Source of the DNA: an uncultured Azohydromonas sp.
GTDB taxonomy: Bacteria; Pseudomonadota; Gammaproteobacteria; Burkholderiales; Burkholderiaceae_C
Assembly: GCF_937926365.1 (NCBI RefSeq)
Contig: NZ_CALAOH010000082.1
Span: forward strand, 20,063 to 84,062
DNA: 64,000 bases
Reading direction: 5' to 3'
Below the pieces are notes generated by a model. It made no database searches and was not told the origin of the DNA. It saw nothing but the letters and a program-made list of their open reading frames with translations. Both the position numbers and the translations under genes were made by a program. Positions 55,468-63,743 of this stretch are shown piece after piece. How positions within the stretch are numbered: the first letter of the stretch is position 1; every line of letters begins with the position of its first letter.

Positions 55468-56036
55468 ACGATCAGATTTTTGAAGTGGTGGTCAGCACGC
55501 TGTCGCCCGATGGGCGGCCGCACCATGCGCCTCTGGGCGTGCGCTACCAGGGCGCCGAGGTCGTACTGATGCCTTTCAAGCCCTCCTCGACCCTCATGAA
55601 CATCCTGGGCTCGGGTTGCGCGGTGCTCAACGTGCTGGTGGACACGCGCGTGATCGCCGGCTGCGTCACGGGCCGGCGCGGCTGGCCCACGCTGCCGGCG
55701 CGCATCGTCCCGGGCGTGCGGCTGGAGTGCGCGTTGCGCCACCTGGAGCTGCGGTTGACCCGGGCGCAGGACGATCCGCAGCGGCCCGTGCTGCGCATGG
55801 CGCGCGTGCACGAGGAGACGCACGGCGAGTTCATCGGCCTCAATCGCGCCCAGGCCGCGGTGGTGGAAGGCGCGGTGCTGGTGAGCCGGCTGCACCTGCT
55901 GCCGAGCGAGAAGGTGGAAAGCGAAATGCGCTACCTGCAGATTGCCATCGACAAGACCGCCGGACCCGAGGAACACGAGGCCTGGGGCTGGCTGCAGCAG
56001 GCGGTGGCGTCGTACCGGACGAGGGAGGCAGCATGA
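55464..56036 (+). CDS. DUF447 family flavin-reductase-like protein
   Basis: A 190-residue protein of DUF447, known from methanogen genomes and methylotroph islands. Segments: EVVVSTLSPDGRPHHAPLGV, PFKPSSTLMNILGSG, NRAQAAVVEGAVLVSRLHLLP. The split-barrel fold predicts flavin binding. It sits between the DHPS-like gene and mfnB with 4-base overlaps on both sides, so it should belong to C1 cofactor synthesis; its reaction is unknown. Confidence 0.87.
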   Translation: MNDQIFEVVVSTLSPDGRPHHAPLGVRYQGAEVVLMPFKPSSTLMNILGSGCAVLNVLVDTRVIAGCVTGRRGWPTLPARIVPGVRLECALRHLELRLTRAQDDPQRPVLRMARVHEETHGEFIGLNRAQAAVVEGAVLVSRLHLLPSEKVESEMRYLQIAIDKTAGPEEHEAWGWLQQAVASYRTREAA

Positions 56037-56845
56037 CGATGGCCCCGCCGCCGTCCGTGGAGGCCGCCGCCGACGCTCCGGCTCCCGCAGCCGCGCCGCG
56101 TTTCCGTCCCACGCCTTCGGGCGCCGCTTCCGGCGGCCTGCGGCGCGCCATCGATGGACGCGTGCAGTTGCTGGTGAGCGTGCGCGACGTGCCGGAGGCG
56201 CTGGCCGCGGTGGCGGGAGGGGCTGATCTCATCGATCTGAAGGAGCCCAACACCGGCGCACTGGGCGCGCTGCCGCTGCACGTGGTGCACGAGGTGGTGC
56301 AGGCCCTGCGCGCGGCCGGGCATGTGCATCCCGTGAGCGCCACTGTGGGCGACTGGCCGCTGGACGCGCGCGCCGCGGTGCTGGAGCAGGTGCGTGCCAC
56401 GGCCGCCTGCGGCGTGGACGTGGTGAAGGTCGGCATCCCGCGCGGCGACGGCGCCACGGCACTGCTGGCGGCGCTGGCCGCCAGCCCGGCGCCCGTGGTG
56501 CCGGTGTTCTTTGGCGACGACGGGCTGGACGAGGCGGTGTTGGCGCTGGCGTGCTGGCTGCCCTTCCCCGCGCTGATGCTGGACACGGCCGACAAGCGCG
56601 CGGGCAGCCTCTTCGATCGCCTGGACGAGGCCACGGTGCGCCATTTCATCACCTGCGTACAGGGTGCAGGCCGGCTCGCCGGCGTGGCCGGTTCGCTGCG
56701 GCCGGCCCAGGCCGCGCTGCTGCGCGAGCTGGCGCCGGATTACGCCGGCTTCAGAGGCACGCTGTGCGAGGGTGGGCGTGGCGCTGCGCTGCAGCCCCAG
56801 CGCGTGCAGGCCTTGGTGCAGGCCTTCGCAACCCCGCGGAGCTGA
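56033..56845 (+). CDS. mfnB: 4-(hydroxymethyl)-2-furancarboxaldehyde-phosphate synthase
   Basis: A 270-residue TIM-barrel protein of DUF556 (MfnB), which condenses two glyceraldehyde 3-phosphate molecules into the furan ring of methanofuran. Active-site lysines are in LLVSVRDVPEALA...DLIDLKEPNTGALG and VDVVKVGIPRG; the segment LDTADKRAGSLFD also matches. An N-terminal Ala/Pro-rich tail of about 40 residues is extra. End of the operon that begins with the activator at 51436. Confidence 0.93.
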   Translation: MTMAPPPSVEAAADAPAPAAAPRFRPTPSGAASGGLRRAIDGRVQLLVSVRDVPEALAAVAGGADLIDLKEPNTGALGALPLHVVHEVVQALRAAGHVHPVSATVGDWPLDARAAVLEQVRATAACGVDVVKVGIPRGDGATALLAALAASPAPVVPVFFGDDGLDEAVLALACWLPFPALMLDTADKRAGSLFDRLDEATVRHFITCVQGAGRLAGVAGSLRPAQAALLRELAPDYAGFRGTLCEGGRGAALQPQRVQALVQAFATPRS

Positions 56846-56898
56846 GCGCTGCCACGAGGGTCCCGCACACCGGTAAACGGCAGTTACCGCGCGGGCAA

Positions 56899-56927
56899 CC
56901 GTGACGGGCTTCACGGTGTCGTCACGG
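56899..56927 (+). terminator. Hairpin after mfnB
   Basis: Nested inverted repeats: CCGTGA-N6-TCACGG (56899-56916) and CCGTGACG...CGTCACGG (56899-56927). Lacks a T-run; possible rho-assisted stop or operator for the next gene. Confidence 0.4.
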
Positions 56928-57082
56928 GAAGCACCCCACCATTCACATCAAGTGGACAGGCCCGTTCCCGTATCACGGAGATCGGTGCCCCCGCTATTTC
57001 CATTGCATTCGCGGGCCCACGGGTGGCGGGTAACATGGTTACAAGTTTTTGGAATGGTCGGCTGCCTTGACGCAAGGAAACC

Positions 57083-57556
57083 ATGAAGACGCTTAATGCC
57101 CGCTTCGTGCAGTTTTTCTCCATTGCTGTCTGGGCGATGGCATTGCAGGTGTTGGCAGCGCGGCACGCCCCGGTCGTGGTATTGAGCCAGCCCGTGCCGC
57201 CTGAAAGAATCCATTGGTCGCCCGAGGTGCCCGCGAGCGCGGCGCTGGCTACCGTGCATATCATCCGAGAGGCCCGTTTCAAGGGCTGGGCCATGCCCAC
57301 GACGTTGACCATCGACGGCAAGGAAGTTGCCGTGATCAAGAATGGTGAAAACCTGATGGTGCGTATCCCGCCGGGACAGTATTCGTTGGGCTTGAGATAT
57401 GAAGGCCAAGGCCCGCTGAATCCGCAACCGCCGGCCCACGAACGCGAAAAAGCTTTTGTCGAATTGATGCTCGATTTTGCCGGGGGCAAGTATCACGACT
57501 TGCGAATCGTTCCCGACGAGCGCTGGAACTGGCAGATTTCTCGCGCCGGAAATTGA
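57083..57556 (+). CDS. Hypothetical exported protein
   Basis: A 157-residue protein with a hydrophobic N-terminal segment (FFSIAVWAMALQVLAA) and a beta-rich remainder (ATVHIIREARFKGWAMPTTL, IPPGQYSLGLRYEGQG) reminiscent of DUF2846-type lipobox-free envelope proteins. Base composition is noticeably less GC-rich than the neighbouring genes, which hints at a different origin. No family can be named with confidence. Transcribed alone between the mfnB operon and a convergent phosphatase gene. Confidence 0.65.
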   Translation: MKTLNARFVQFFSIAVWAMALQVLAARHAPVVVLSQPVPPERIHWSPEVPASAALATVHIIREARFKGWAMPTTLTIDGKEVAVIKNGENLMVRIPPGQYSLGLRYEGQGPLNPQPPAHEREKAFVELMLDFAGGKYHDLRIVPDERWNWQISRAGN

Positions 57557-57653
57557 TTCATCCAGGATGTCCAGCCTTGGAGCCGGAATGGCTTGCCTGG
57601 GCTACGGTATTTTGGGCAACTGTATTGCCCATCACCGCGTTTCTTTCGGTTTC

Positions 57654-58280
57654 CTAAGGCTGAGGTCGCGCTGCCTGAGCCGTCTTCAATTCCCGGCTGA
57701 TGTTGAGCACCGCTGATTGAATCAGCGTGAAGCAGGTGCGCAGGTAGGAGGGGCCCTTGCGGTGCGGATCCTGGAGATGCAGGCGCTGAGGGCGGGACCA
57801 GAAACCCAGCAGCGCCACGCGTTCGGCCGGATAACCCTGGCGCACCAGGTAATGGGCATGGCGCAGTTCCATCACCAGGTACAGGTCACCGGCGGAGGGC
57901 TCGAACAGCGGCATGTCCACGCTGTGGTGGCCGTCGAGGCTCACGCCCATTTCGGCGGCCACTCTCAGCACCGTGCCCAGCGGCGCCTGGCCGCTGACGG
58001 CGCACAGCCCGAAGGAGGCGGCCGGCAGGCCCGCCTGTTGCGCCACCGCCTGCGCGAAGGCGCTGCGCTTGAGATTGGCCAGGCACACGAAAACGAGCCG
58101 GTCCACTTGGGATAGATCCGGCCGTGTGAATTTAACTGCCGGTCCCGTCAAATAATCCACGTTGGCCAGCAGCAGGCGTACCAGCCCCTTGAAACCGCCG
58201 AAATTGCGCCGCAGCAGTGCCGCCAGTCGCTGGCTGGCTCCTTCAGGATCCTGGAATTCTTGTCGAGGTGCTGGAGCCAT
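57654..58280 (-). CDS. Low-molecular-weight protein tyrosine phosphatase-like protein
   Basis: A 208-residue protein with the LMW-PTP P-loop near residue 68: VCLANLKRSAFA, fitting C-X5-R-S, and the acid loop DPHRKG near residue 170. An N-terminal extension of about 60 residues precedes the domain. In the genome of a polysaccharide producer it would pair with a tyrosine kinase; none is visible here. It is foreign to the cofactor cluster. Confidence 0.75.
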   Translation of the reverse strand: MAPAPRQEFQDPEGASQRLAALLRRNFGGFKGLVRLLLANVDYLTGPAVKFTRPDLSQVDRLVFVCLANLKRSAFAQAVAQQAGLPAASFGLCAVSGQAPLGTVLRVAAEMGVSLDGHHSVDMPLFEPSAGDLYLVMELRHAHYLVRQGYPAERVALLGFWSRPQRLHLQDPHRKGPSYLRTCFTLIQSAVLNISRELKTAQAARPQP

Positions 58281-58593
58281 ATTTCCAGTTCAATGGAATG
58301 CCGCTGCAATGGGGCCGAATTGTGGCACGCGAGCCTCAAGCCGAGATTTCCCGCCAGGCCGGTTCTTCCGCATCCAGCAGGGCCGGGTCATGTTGCCGGC
58401 GTGCTTCGTGGCAGCGTGCGTTTCCCTGGGTGAACTCACGGCAGGTGCTGGAGCGCTGCTCATAGATGGTGCCTCCCACCGTCCCGCCTATATCGCCCCG
58501 CAGTGCCACGCAGCGAGACGGGCGCTGCTGCGTGCCACGCACGCGCGGGGAGCCCGGCGCCGCTGCCGCGGCACCCGCGGCAGGACCGGGGTA
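58281..58593. other. Intergenic gap, no confident gene
   Basis: 313 bases between the phosphatase and the coiled-coil gene. A 68-codon minus-strand frame at 58336-58542 (GDIGGTVGGTIYEQRSSTCR) has a plausible glycine-rich start but no ribosome binding site or recognised family. Confidence 0.35.
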
Positions 58594-59964
58594 TCAGGCC
58601 GTCGCGGCGCTGGGCTGCGGCGCCGGCGCTGCGGCCACGCGCCGCGGCGCTAGCTCGAAGCCCTCGACACGGCCCTTGTCGATCCGGATCGCCAGCCGGA
58701 TCGGCTTGAGCCCCGTGGTTCCCTGCGACACCGACTCCTCCAGCACCTTGCCTGCCTCCGCGAGTTCGGTACGCGTGTTCTCGAACGCTTGCTGGACGAA
58801 GACCTTCAGGGCGGCCTTGCGGTGGCCCAGCGTCTTATCGTCGGAGAGTGTTTCGTCCAGGCTGTCGAGTTCTTCGACCAAGGCCCGGATCAGCGGCTCG
58901 AAGCCGGTGCCCAGCTCCGGCGTTTGCATGGACTCGGCAATGGCCTGCCGGCGGGGCTGCAGCACCTGCGGGTCCTGGACGAACATGGCCTCGAACTGCA
59001 AGACCGTCAGCCGCGCCTGTACCGTCCACACGAACTGCTTGCGCAGCGCGTCCACGGCCTTTGCGTGGTCGGATAGGGCCTTGAACATTTCGTCCGGGTC
59101 GAACTCGCCAGCGCGGCGCAGATGCTTGGTGCGCTGATTGAGCATGCGGTGCAACTGCACCAGTTCCTGCTGCACCTTGACCAGACGGGCCTCGGCAGCC
59201 TGGAGTTCGGTCATCAGCGCCGGGGGCAGATGGCCGCGCCGCACGGCTCCCAACACTTTGTCGTACAGGAAGTTGACAACCTCGGCCAGGGCCGCCTTGA
59301 GCTCGGTGCTTTGCGTGTCGCGCACCTCTGCCAAGCCCTTGCCCAAGTCCACCAGCATGGAGTTGATGCCGTCCAGATAGTGCTGCCCCGCCAGCGCCTT
59401 GGCCGTGGCGGCCACGGCCGAAGCCGGCAATGGGGCCAGCGACGGCAGGTTGCGCACGCGCGACTGCTCCACGACCTTGCCGCCGGCGCCGCGCACCATG
59501 GCCAGCAGTGCATCGCCGTTGCAGCTGGCCGCCAACGGGCCGTTGAGCACCACCTCCATCAACTGGCCCTCCTCGATGCCCGCATGCGTGAGCACGGACG
59601 GCGATGCCTGCAGTACGCCCTTGATGGTGGCCAGCCTGCTTTCAGAGCCGCGGATGGCGCTGCGCGTGAAGCGGGCCAGCTGCTGGATTTCGAGCTTCTT
59701 GATGCCCAGCACCATCTTGCCGTCGCTGGTACAGAAGTAGAGCTGCGTGGGCTGCAGCTCCTCGGCGCTGATGTCCTGGGCGGGCCGGACAGCGTCCGGC
59801 TCGCGTGCCTCGGCCGGCGCGTGCGAGACGCCGCCGGGTTCGGACAGCAGTGCCTTCAGCTCATTCAGCTGCGTCAGTACCTGGTCCGTCTTGCGCGAAA
59901 GGCGAAAGACGGCAACGCCAAGGACCGGGGTCGCAATGAGCAGGGCAAGGGTGGCGACGTCCAT
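58594..59964 (-). CDS. Membrane-anchored coiled-coil protein of unknown function
   Basis: A 456-residue protein with one N-terminal transmembrane helix (VATLALLIATPVLGVAVF), then about 400 residues of mostly helical, charged sequence with likely coiled coils (RLVKVQQELVQLHRMLNQRT, ESVSQGTTGLKPIRLAI). A small conserved-looking domain at about residues 75-160 (YFCTSDGKMVLGIKKLEIQQ) does not match a family I know. The layout recalls large inner-membrane scaffold or chemosensor-adapter proteins. It splits the mfnB operon from the other methylofuran genes. Confidence 0.7.
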   Translation of the reverse strand: MDVATLALLIATPVLGVAVFRLSRKTDQVLTQLNELKALLSEPGGVSHAPAEAREPDAVRPAQDISAEELQPTQLYFCTSDGKMVLGIKKLEIQQLARFTRSAIRGSESRLATIKGVLQASPSVLTHAGIEEGQLMEVVLNGPLAASCNGDALLAMVRGAGGKVVEQSRVRNLPSLAPLPASAVAATAKALAGQHYLDGINSMLVDLGKGLAEVRDTQSTELKAALAEVVNFLYDKVLGAVRRGHLPPALMTELQAAEARLVKVQQELVQLHRMLNQRTKHLRRAGEFDPDEMFKALSDHAKAVDALRKQFVWTVQARLTVLQFEAMFVQDPQVLQPRRQAIAESMQTPELGTGFEPLIRALVEELDSLDETLSDDKTLGHRKAALKVFVQQAFENTRTELAEAGKVLEESVSQGTTGLKPIRLAIRIDKGRVEGFELAPRRVAAAPAPQPSAATA

Positions 59965-60138
59965 GGCTGGATAGCGGAGTTCTGTGGGTGACGACGGATC
60001 CGGTGCGTCCGTGCGAGGCGCTAGCCCGCAACCTGGCCGAACCGGACACAGCAGACGCGCGATCCTGCCCGGGCATTTCTGCTGTGACAAGCCGTTTCGT
60101 CACGTTTACGGCTGTTTCGTGCACCAAAACAGCAGTTC

Positions 60139-60741
60139 TTAGGCCGGCGAGTGCCGGCAGCCGCCCACCAATTGGGCCTGCACCTCATCCAGCGCGCTTT
60201 TGTCCACCACGTCCACGGCACAGCCCGCGCCGGCGGCCATGGCGGCGAAGCGGGTGTCGAGAACGCCCGTGTCCACCAGCTCCCGCAGCGAGGCCAAGGG
60301 CGGCGGCGCGCAGCTCTTGACCACCACCAGCCGCTCGGCGTTGAGCCGCATCGCCAGCCACAGCGCCAGGCTGTCGGCGGTGACATCCCAGCTCGTGAGC
60401 TCGTCGGCGTGCTCGCGCAGCAGCTCCAGCGGCATCCATAGCGCGGTGCGGCCCGCGCGCAGGGCGCGGCGGATGTCGGCATCGCGCGCCGCCATCTGCA
60501 GCGTGGGGCGCAGCGCGCGCAGCAGCAGCGCGCTCTGGCCCATGCCCAGGATGGCCATGTTGTGCGCCGCGAGGTCGTCGAAGCCCCAGTGGGCCTGCGT
60601 CTGCCGCACCTGGTCCACGAAGGGGCCGCCGCCAGGGACGATGACCACGCGCCCGCGGCCCAGCGAGGAGAGCAGCTCCAGCCAGCGCCGCAGCAGCGCC
60701 GGGTCCGACTGCAGGCTGCCGCCGAGCTTGACGACCCACAT
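60139..60741 (-). CDS. Amino acid kinase family protein (MfnE-like/Orf7)
   Basis: A 200-residue amino acid kinase-fold protein: WVVKLGGSLQSDPALL and IVPGGGPFVDQVRQ at the N-terminus, and later TSWDVTADSLALWLAMRLNA and VVVKSCAPP. MfnE of methanogens phosphorylates aminomethylfuran-methyl phosphate and has this fold, so this is probably the methylofuran kinase. It matches the aspartokinase-like Orf7 of methylotroph islands. It lies one base after the hydantoinase-like gene. Confidence 0.83.
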   Translation of the reverse strand: MWVVKLGGSLQSDPALLRRWLELLSSLGRGRVVIVPGGGPFVDQVRQTQAHWGFDDLAAHNMAILGMGQSALLLRALRPTLQMAARDADIRRALRAGRTALWMPLELLREHADELTSWDVTADSLALWLAMRLNAERLVVVKSCAPPPLASLRELVDTGVLDTRFAAMAAGAGCAVDVVDKSALDEVQAQLVGGCRHSPA

Positions 60742-60742
60742 C

Positions 60743-61804
60743 TCAGCAGCGCTCCTGCTCCAGCAGCAGGCCCACGGCCACCGCGGGCGCGCACACCTGC
60801 GCCAGCCGGATCGTCGACGGCTTCGCGCGCGCGTCCAGCCGCACCACCTGCGAGGCGAAAAAGAGGCACGCCCGCTCGCGCGCCGCCGCCAGCTTCTCCA
60901 CCAGGAAGCCACCGCAGCCCGCCGCCACCAGCGGCGCGTCGGCCGGCAGCCCGGCAGCAGCCAGCACGCGGTCGAGGTTGTGCCCGATCTCGTTGAGCTG
61001 CTCGGCGCGCCAGGCGCGCGCGAAGTCCAGCCAGGCCTCGTCCCCGGCCTCCTGCGCGTCGCGCCCGACCATGCGCGCCAGGCGCCGCCGCGTGCCCACG
61101 GCGTCCTTGGGGCCGTGGTCGGCCGCCGGATGCTGGTCGTGCGCGGCGTCGAGCTCGCCCAGCAGCCGGTACACGTCGGCCGTGGTGGCGAAGAACTCAT
61201 TCATCACGTTGTGCGGCCGGCCCTCGAAGTCGATGTGCCGCGCCAGCGCGCACAGCGGCGTGCGTGTGACGCCCTGGTAGACCAGCTCCCCGTTGGCCAG
61301 GCGCTGCGCGTCGCTGCGGCCCTGCGCTGCGGGACGGCCGTGGCGCAGCGCTATCAGGTCGCAGGTGGTGCTACCGATGTCCACCAGCAGCCCTTGCTCC
61401 ACGCGCCGTGCCGCCAGCTGCGCCGTGGCAAGCCAGTTGGCCGAGGCGATGGCCTCCCACAACGCCGCCACGTGGCCGGCCGCGACGAAACCCTGCTCGC
61501 CCGCCCAGAAGCGCAGCCCGATGCCCGGCTGCAGCGCCATGTGATCAGCGATGCGGCGCACGCCCTCGGCGCGGGTGGCGAACAGGTCGGCCATCTCGCC
61601 GGTCATGGTCACGGCGTGCTGCGCGCGGTGCATGTCCGGCCAGCGCGCGCGTGCCTGCGCCAGCACGGCGTCGAGCCGGTCCAGGCCCTCCCACAGCGGG
61701 CAGGCCCACTGCGCGGCGTCGCGCAGCCGCCCGCCGTCGAGCCAGGCGGCCTTGACGTGCGCGCCGCCGATGTCCCAGCCGATCACGCCCGATTCAGGCC
61801 GCAT
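60743..61804 (-). CDS. Hydantoinase/oxoprolinase-like protein (MfnF-like/Orf5)
   Basis: A 353-residue protein of the hydantoinase A/oxoprolinase ATPase fold: GVIGWDIGGAHVKAAWLDG, HAVTMTGEMADLFA, GLLVDIGSTTCDLIALRHGR and AGCGGFLVEKLA. The archaeal homologue MfnF joins the activated furan to glutamyl-tyramine in methanofuran synthesis. The same gene is known as orf5 in methylotroph islands. It overlaps the ATP-grasp gene start-to-end by 11 bases. Confidence 0.85.
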   Translation of the reverse strand: MRPESGVIGWDIGGAHVKAAWLDGGRLRDAAQWACPLWEGLDRLDAVLAQARARWPDMHRAQHAVTMTGEMADLFATRAEGVRRIADHMALQPGIGLRFWAGEQGFVAAGHVAALWEAIASANWLATAQLAARRVEQGLLVDIGSTTCDLIALRHGRPAAQGRSDAQRLANGELVYQGVTRTPLCALARHIDFEGRPHNVMNEFFATTADVYRLLGELDAAHDQHPAADHGPKDAVGTRRRLARMVGRDAQEAGDEAWLDFARAWRAEQLNEIGHNLDRVLAAAGLPADAPLVAAGCGGFLVEKLAAARERACLFFASQVVRLDARAKPSTIRLAQVCAPAVAVGLLLEQERC

Positions 61805-62762
61805 GCAGCACCTCCGAACGCGCGAAGGGCTCCAGCGCCTCCAGCGCCAGGCGCCGGCCCAGGCGCTGCGACAGGCCCACGAAGGCGCTGGTCAGCCGCG
61901 GGTTGACCTCGATGAGCACCGGCCCGCGCACCGGGTGCCAGACCAGGTCGATGCCCACGCAACCCCGCAGCCCCGGCAGCGACAGCGCCACGTCGCGCGC
62001 CAGGCGCTGCAGCAGCGCGGCGCGCGCGTCGTCCAGGCCGATGGCGCCATGGCACACGCCGCCGAAGTGCACCGCCCCGTCGGCGGCCAGGAGCAACTGC
62101 TGGCGGTTGATGCTCAGCAGCTCGGTGCGCTGCCGGCCGCACAGCAGCGACAGGCTCATGGCCTCGCCCTCGACCCAGGGCTCCAGCGTGGCGCTGGCGT
62201 TCATGCGCTGGCGCTGGCGCAGGTCGGCCTTGGCGTCGGCCAGCGAGGCGTGCACGCGGGTGTGCAGGGCGCCGGCGCCGTCATCGGGCTTGACCACCCA
62301 GCGCGTGGCCTCGCGGGCGCTGGAGGCGTCCAGCGGCGTGGGCAGGCCGTGGCGCGCCAGGTGCTCCAGCGTGGCGAGCTTGCTGCTGGCCACGCGGATG
62401 GCGACGCTGTCGCAGCCGATCCAGCGCATCGGGCCCACGAGCTTGCGCAGGCAGCCCAGCAGCCCGCCGGTCTCGGGCGCAACGATCCAGCTCAGGTCGT
62501 GCGACGCGGCCTGGCGCAGCACGAAGTCGTGCGCGGACTCCTGCAAACGTGGCCGCACCCATTGCACGCCGGCCGTGGCCGGCATCGGCCCGGTGCTGGC
62601 GGCGGCGCTCACGCTCAGCCAGGGCACGTCCACGAGGTCCGCCAGCAGGGCATCGCGCATGGCGATGCCCTCCTCCAGCAGTTCCTCGTCGTCGCCGTCC
62701 TCCCCGCCGACCAGTCCACCGCCGCTGAGATACTCGTATACGAAGACACGCTGCGTTCGCAT
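61794..62762 (-). CDS. ATP-grasp protein (MfnD-like, tyramine-glutamate ligase family)
   Basis: A 322-residue ATP-grasp protein starting MRTQRVFVYEYLSGGGLVGG, the conserved opening of MfnD/DUF201 proteins. Further motifs: WVVKPDDGAGALHTRVH and GCVGIDLVWHPVRGPVLIEVNPRLT. It probably ligates glutamate onto tyramine or tyrosine of methylofuran. Start 62762 is preferred because it matches the family opening and AGGAG is located about 10 bases upstream; the start codon shares a CATG with the divergent HisA-like gene. Confidence 0.85.
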   Translation of the reverse strand: MRTQRVFVYEYLSGGGLVGGEDGDDEELLEEGIAMRDALLADLVDVPWLSVSAAASTGPMPATAGVQWVRPRLQESAHDFVLRQAASHDLSWIVAPETGGLLGCLRKLVGPMRWIGCDSVAIRVASSKLATLEHLARHGLPTPLDASSAREATRWVVKPDDGAGALHTRVHASLADAKADLRQRQRMNASATLEPWVEGEAMSLSLLCGRQRTELLSINRQQLLLAADGAVHFGGVCHGAIGLDDARAALLQRLARDVALSLPGLRGCVGIDLVWHPVRGPVLIEVNPRLTSAFVGLSQRLGRRLALEALEPFARSEVLHAA

Positions 62763-63501
62763 GGAATCAATGCTCCTCATTCCCGTCATCGACCTGCTCG
62801 AGGGCCAGGTGGTGCGCGGCGTGCGCGGCGATCGCGCGCGCTACCGTCCCATCGAGTCGGCCCTGTGCCGCGGCAGCGAGCCGCTTGCCGTGGCCCGCGC
62901 GCTGTGCGAGCACGCCGCGTCCGGGCTGCTTTACGTCGCCGACCTGAACGCGCTCACCGGCCGCGCGCCGCAGACCGGGCTGCTGGCCTCGCTGCTGCAG
63001 GCGCTGCCCGGCGTGACGCTGTGGCTGGACGGCGGCTTCAGCGGCCCGCCCGCGGCGCGGGCCGCGCTGGACACCCTGGGCGAGGCAGCCCTGCGCGTGC
63101 GCCCGGTATTCGGCACCGAGTCTTTCCAGAGCGCCGCCGATTTCGAGTGCTGCTTCCCGGCGCCCGGCGGCGCCACGGCCGAGAACGCCGCCGCCCCGGC
63201 GCTGCAGGGCTTGCTGTCGCTGGACCGCCGCCATGAGGCGCCGATGGACCCGGCCGGCGCATGGCAGCGTCCGGGGCACTGGCCGCGCGAGCTGATCGTG
63301 ATGACGCTGGACCGCGTGGGCGCGGACGCCGGGCCGGACCTGCGGACCCTGGCCGACGTCCAGTCCCAGGCGCCGCGCGCCCGGCTCTTCGGCGCCGGTG
63401 GCATCCGCGGCGAGGCGGACCTGGAGGCCGCCCAGGCCGCCGGCGCCGCCGGCTGGCTGGTGGCCAGCGCGCTGCACGACCTGAAGCTGCGCCCACGCTG
63501 A
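62761..63501 (+). CDS. HisA-like TIM-barrel protein of the methylofuran cluster
   Basis: A 246-residue protein similar to HisA/HisF: LLIPVIDLLEGQVVRGVRGD, LLYVADLNALTGR, WLDGGFSG, and LFGAGGIRGEADLEAAQAAG. HisA isomerises a histidine precursor, but the sequence GGATAENAA plus insertions and the location in the C1 cluster indicate the Orf22-type protein of methylotrophs, perhaps a phosphosugar isomerase supplying a cofactor precursor. ATG 62761 or ATG 62770 could be used. Confidence 0.83.
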   Translation: MESMLLIPVIDLLEGQVVRGVRGDRARYRPIESALCRGSEPLAVARALCEHAASGLLYVADLNALTGRAPQTGLLASLLQALPGVTLWLDGGFSGPPAARAALDTLGEAALRVRPVFGTESFQSAADFECCFPAPGGATAENAAAPALQGLLSLDRRHEAPMDPAGAWQRPGHWPRELIVMTLDRVGADAGPDLRTLADVQSQAPRARLFGAGGIRGEADLEAAQAAGAAGWLVASALHDLKLRPR

Positions 63502-63634
63502 GGCCCACGGCAGCCGCGCGCGGCGCCGGGCGGGTGGGTTGGACAGGTCGGGCGCGTGCTCCATGGCGGAGAGGTGAAACACGTTCCATGCCATGGGGCC
63601 GGTGCGCGCCGCGGCCTCAGCCCCCGCAACACAC

Positions 63635-63662
63635 TGTCCCACCCCCGCAGCACAGTGGGACA
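63635..63662. promoter_or_regulatory. Enhancer-like palindrome before fhcB
   Basis: Perfect 8-base inverted repeat TGTCCCAC-N12-GTGGGACA, centred about 90 bases before the predicted transcript start of the sigma-54-type promoter at 63716-63730. That is the usual place for an upstream activator sequence. Confidence 0.65.
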
Positions 63663-63715
63663 CCCACGGGGCAACAGCCCGGCCGGACGCCCGCCCCGAG
63701 CCCCCGCAAACCGCG

Positions 63716-63730
63716 TGGCATGCCCCTTGC
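63716..63730 (+). promoter_or_regulatory. Sigma-54-type promoter for fhcB
   Basis: TGGCATG-CCCC-TTGC, one mismatch to the -24 consensus and perfect -12 core, spacing correct. The predicted transcript start falls near 63742, only two bases before the ATG at 63744. Confidence 0.65.
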
Positions 63731-63743
63731 GGACCCGGCCCCC

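Noticed and set aside
58336..58542. 68-codon minus-strand frame with a glycine-rich segment and cysteines
   Set aside because: No ribosome binding site, no recognised family and weak codon pattern; kept only as a note in the gap entry.
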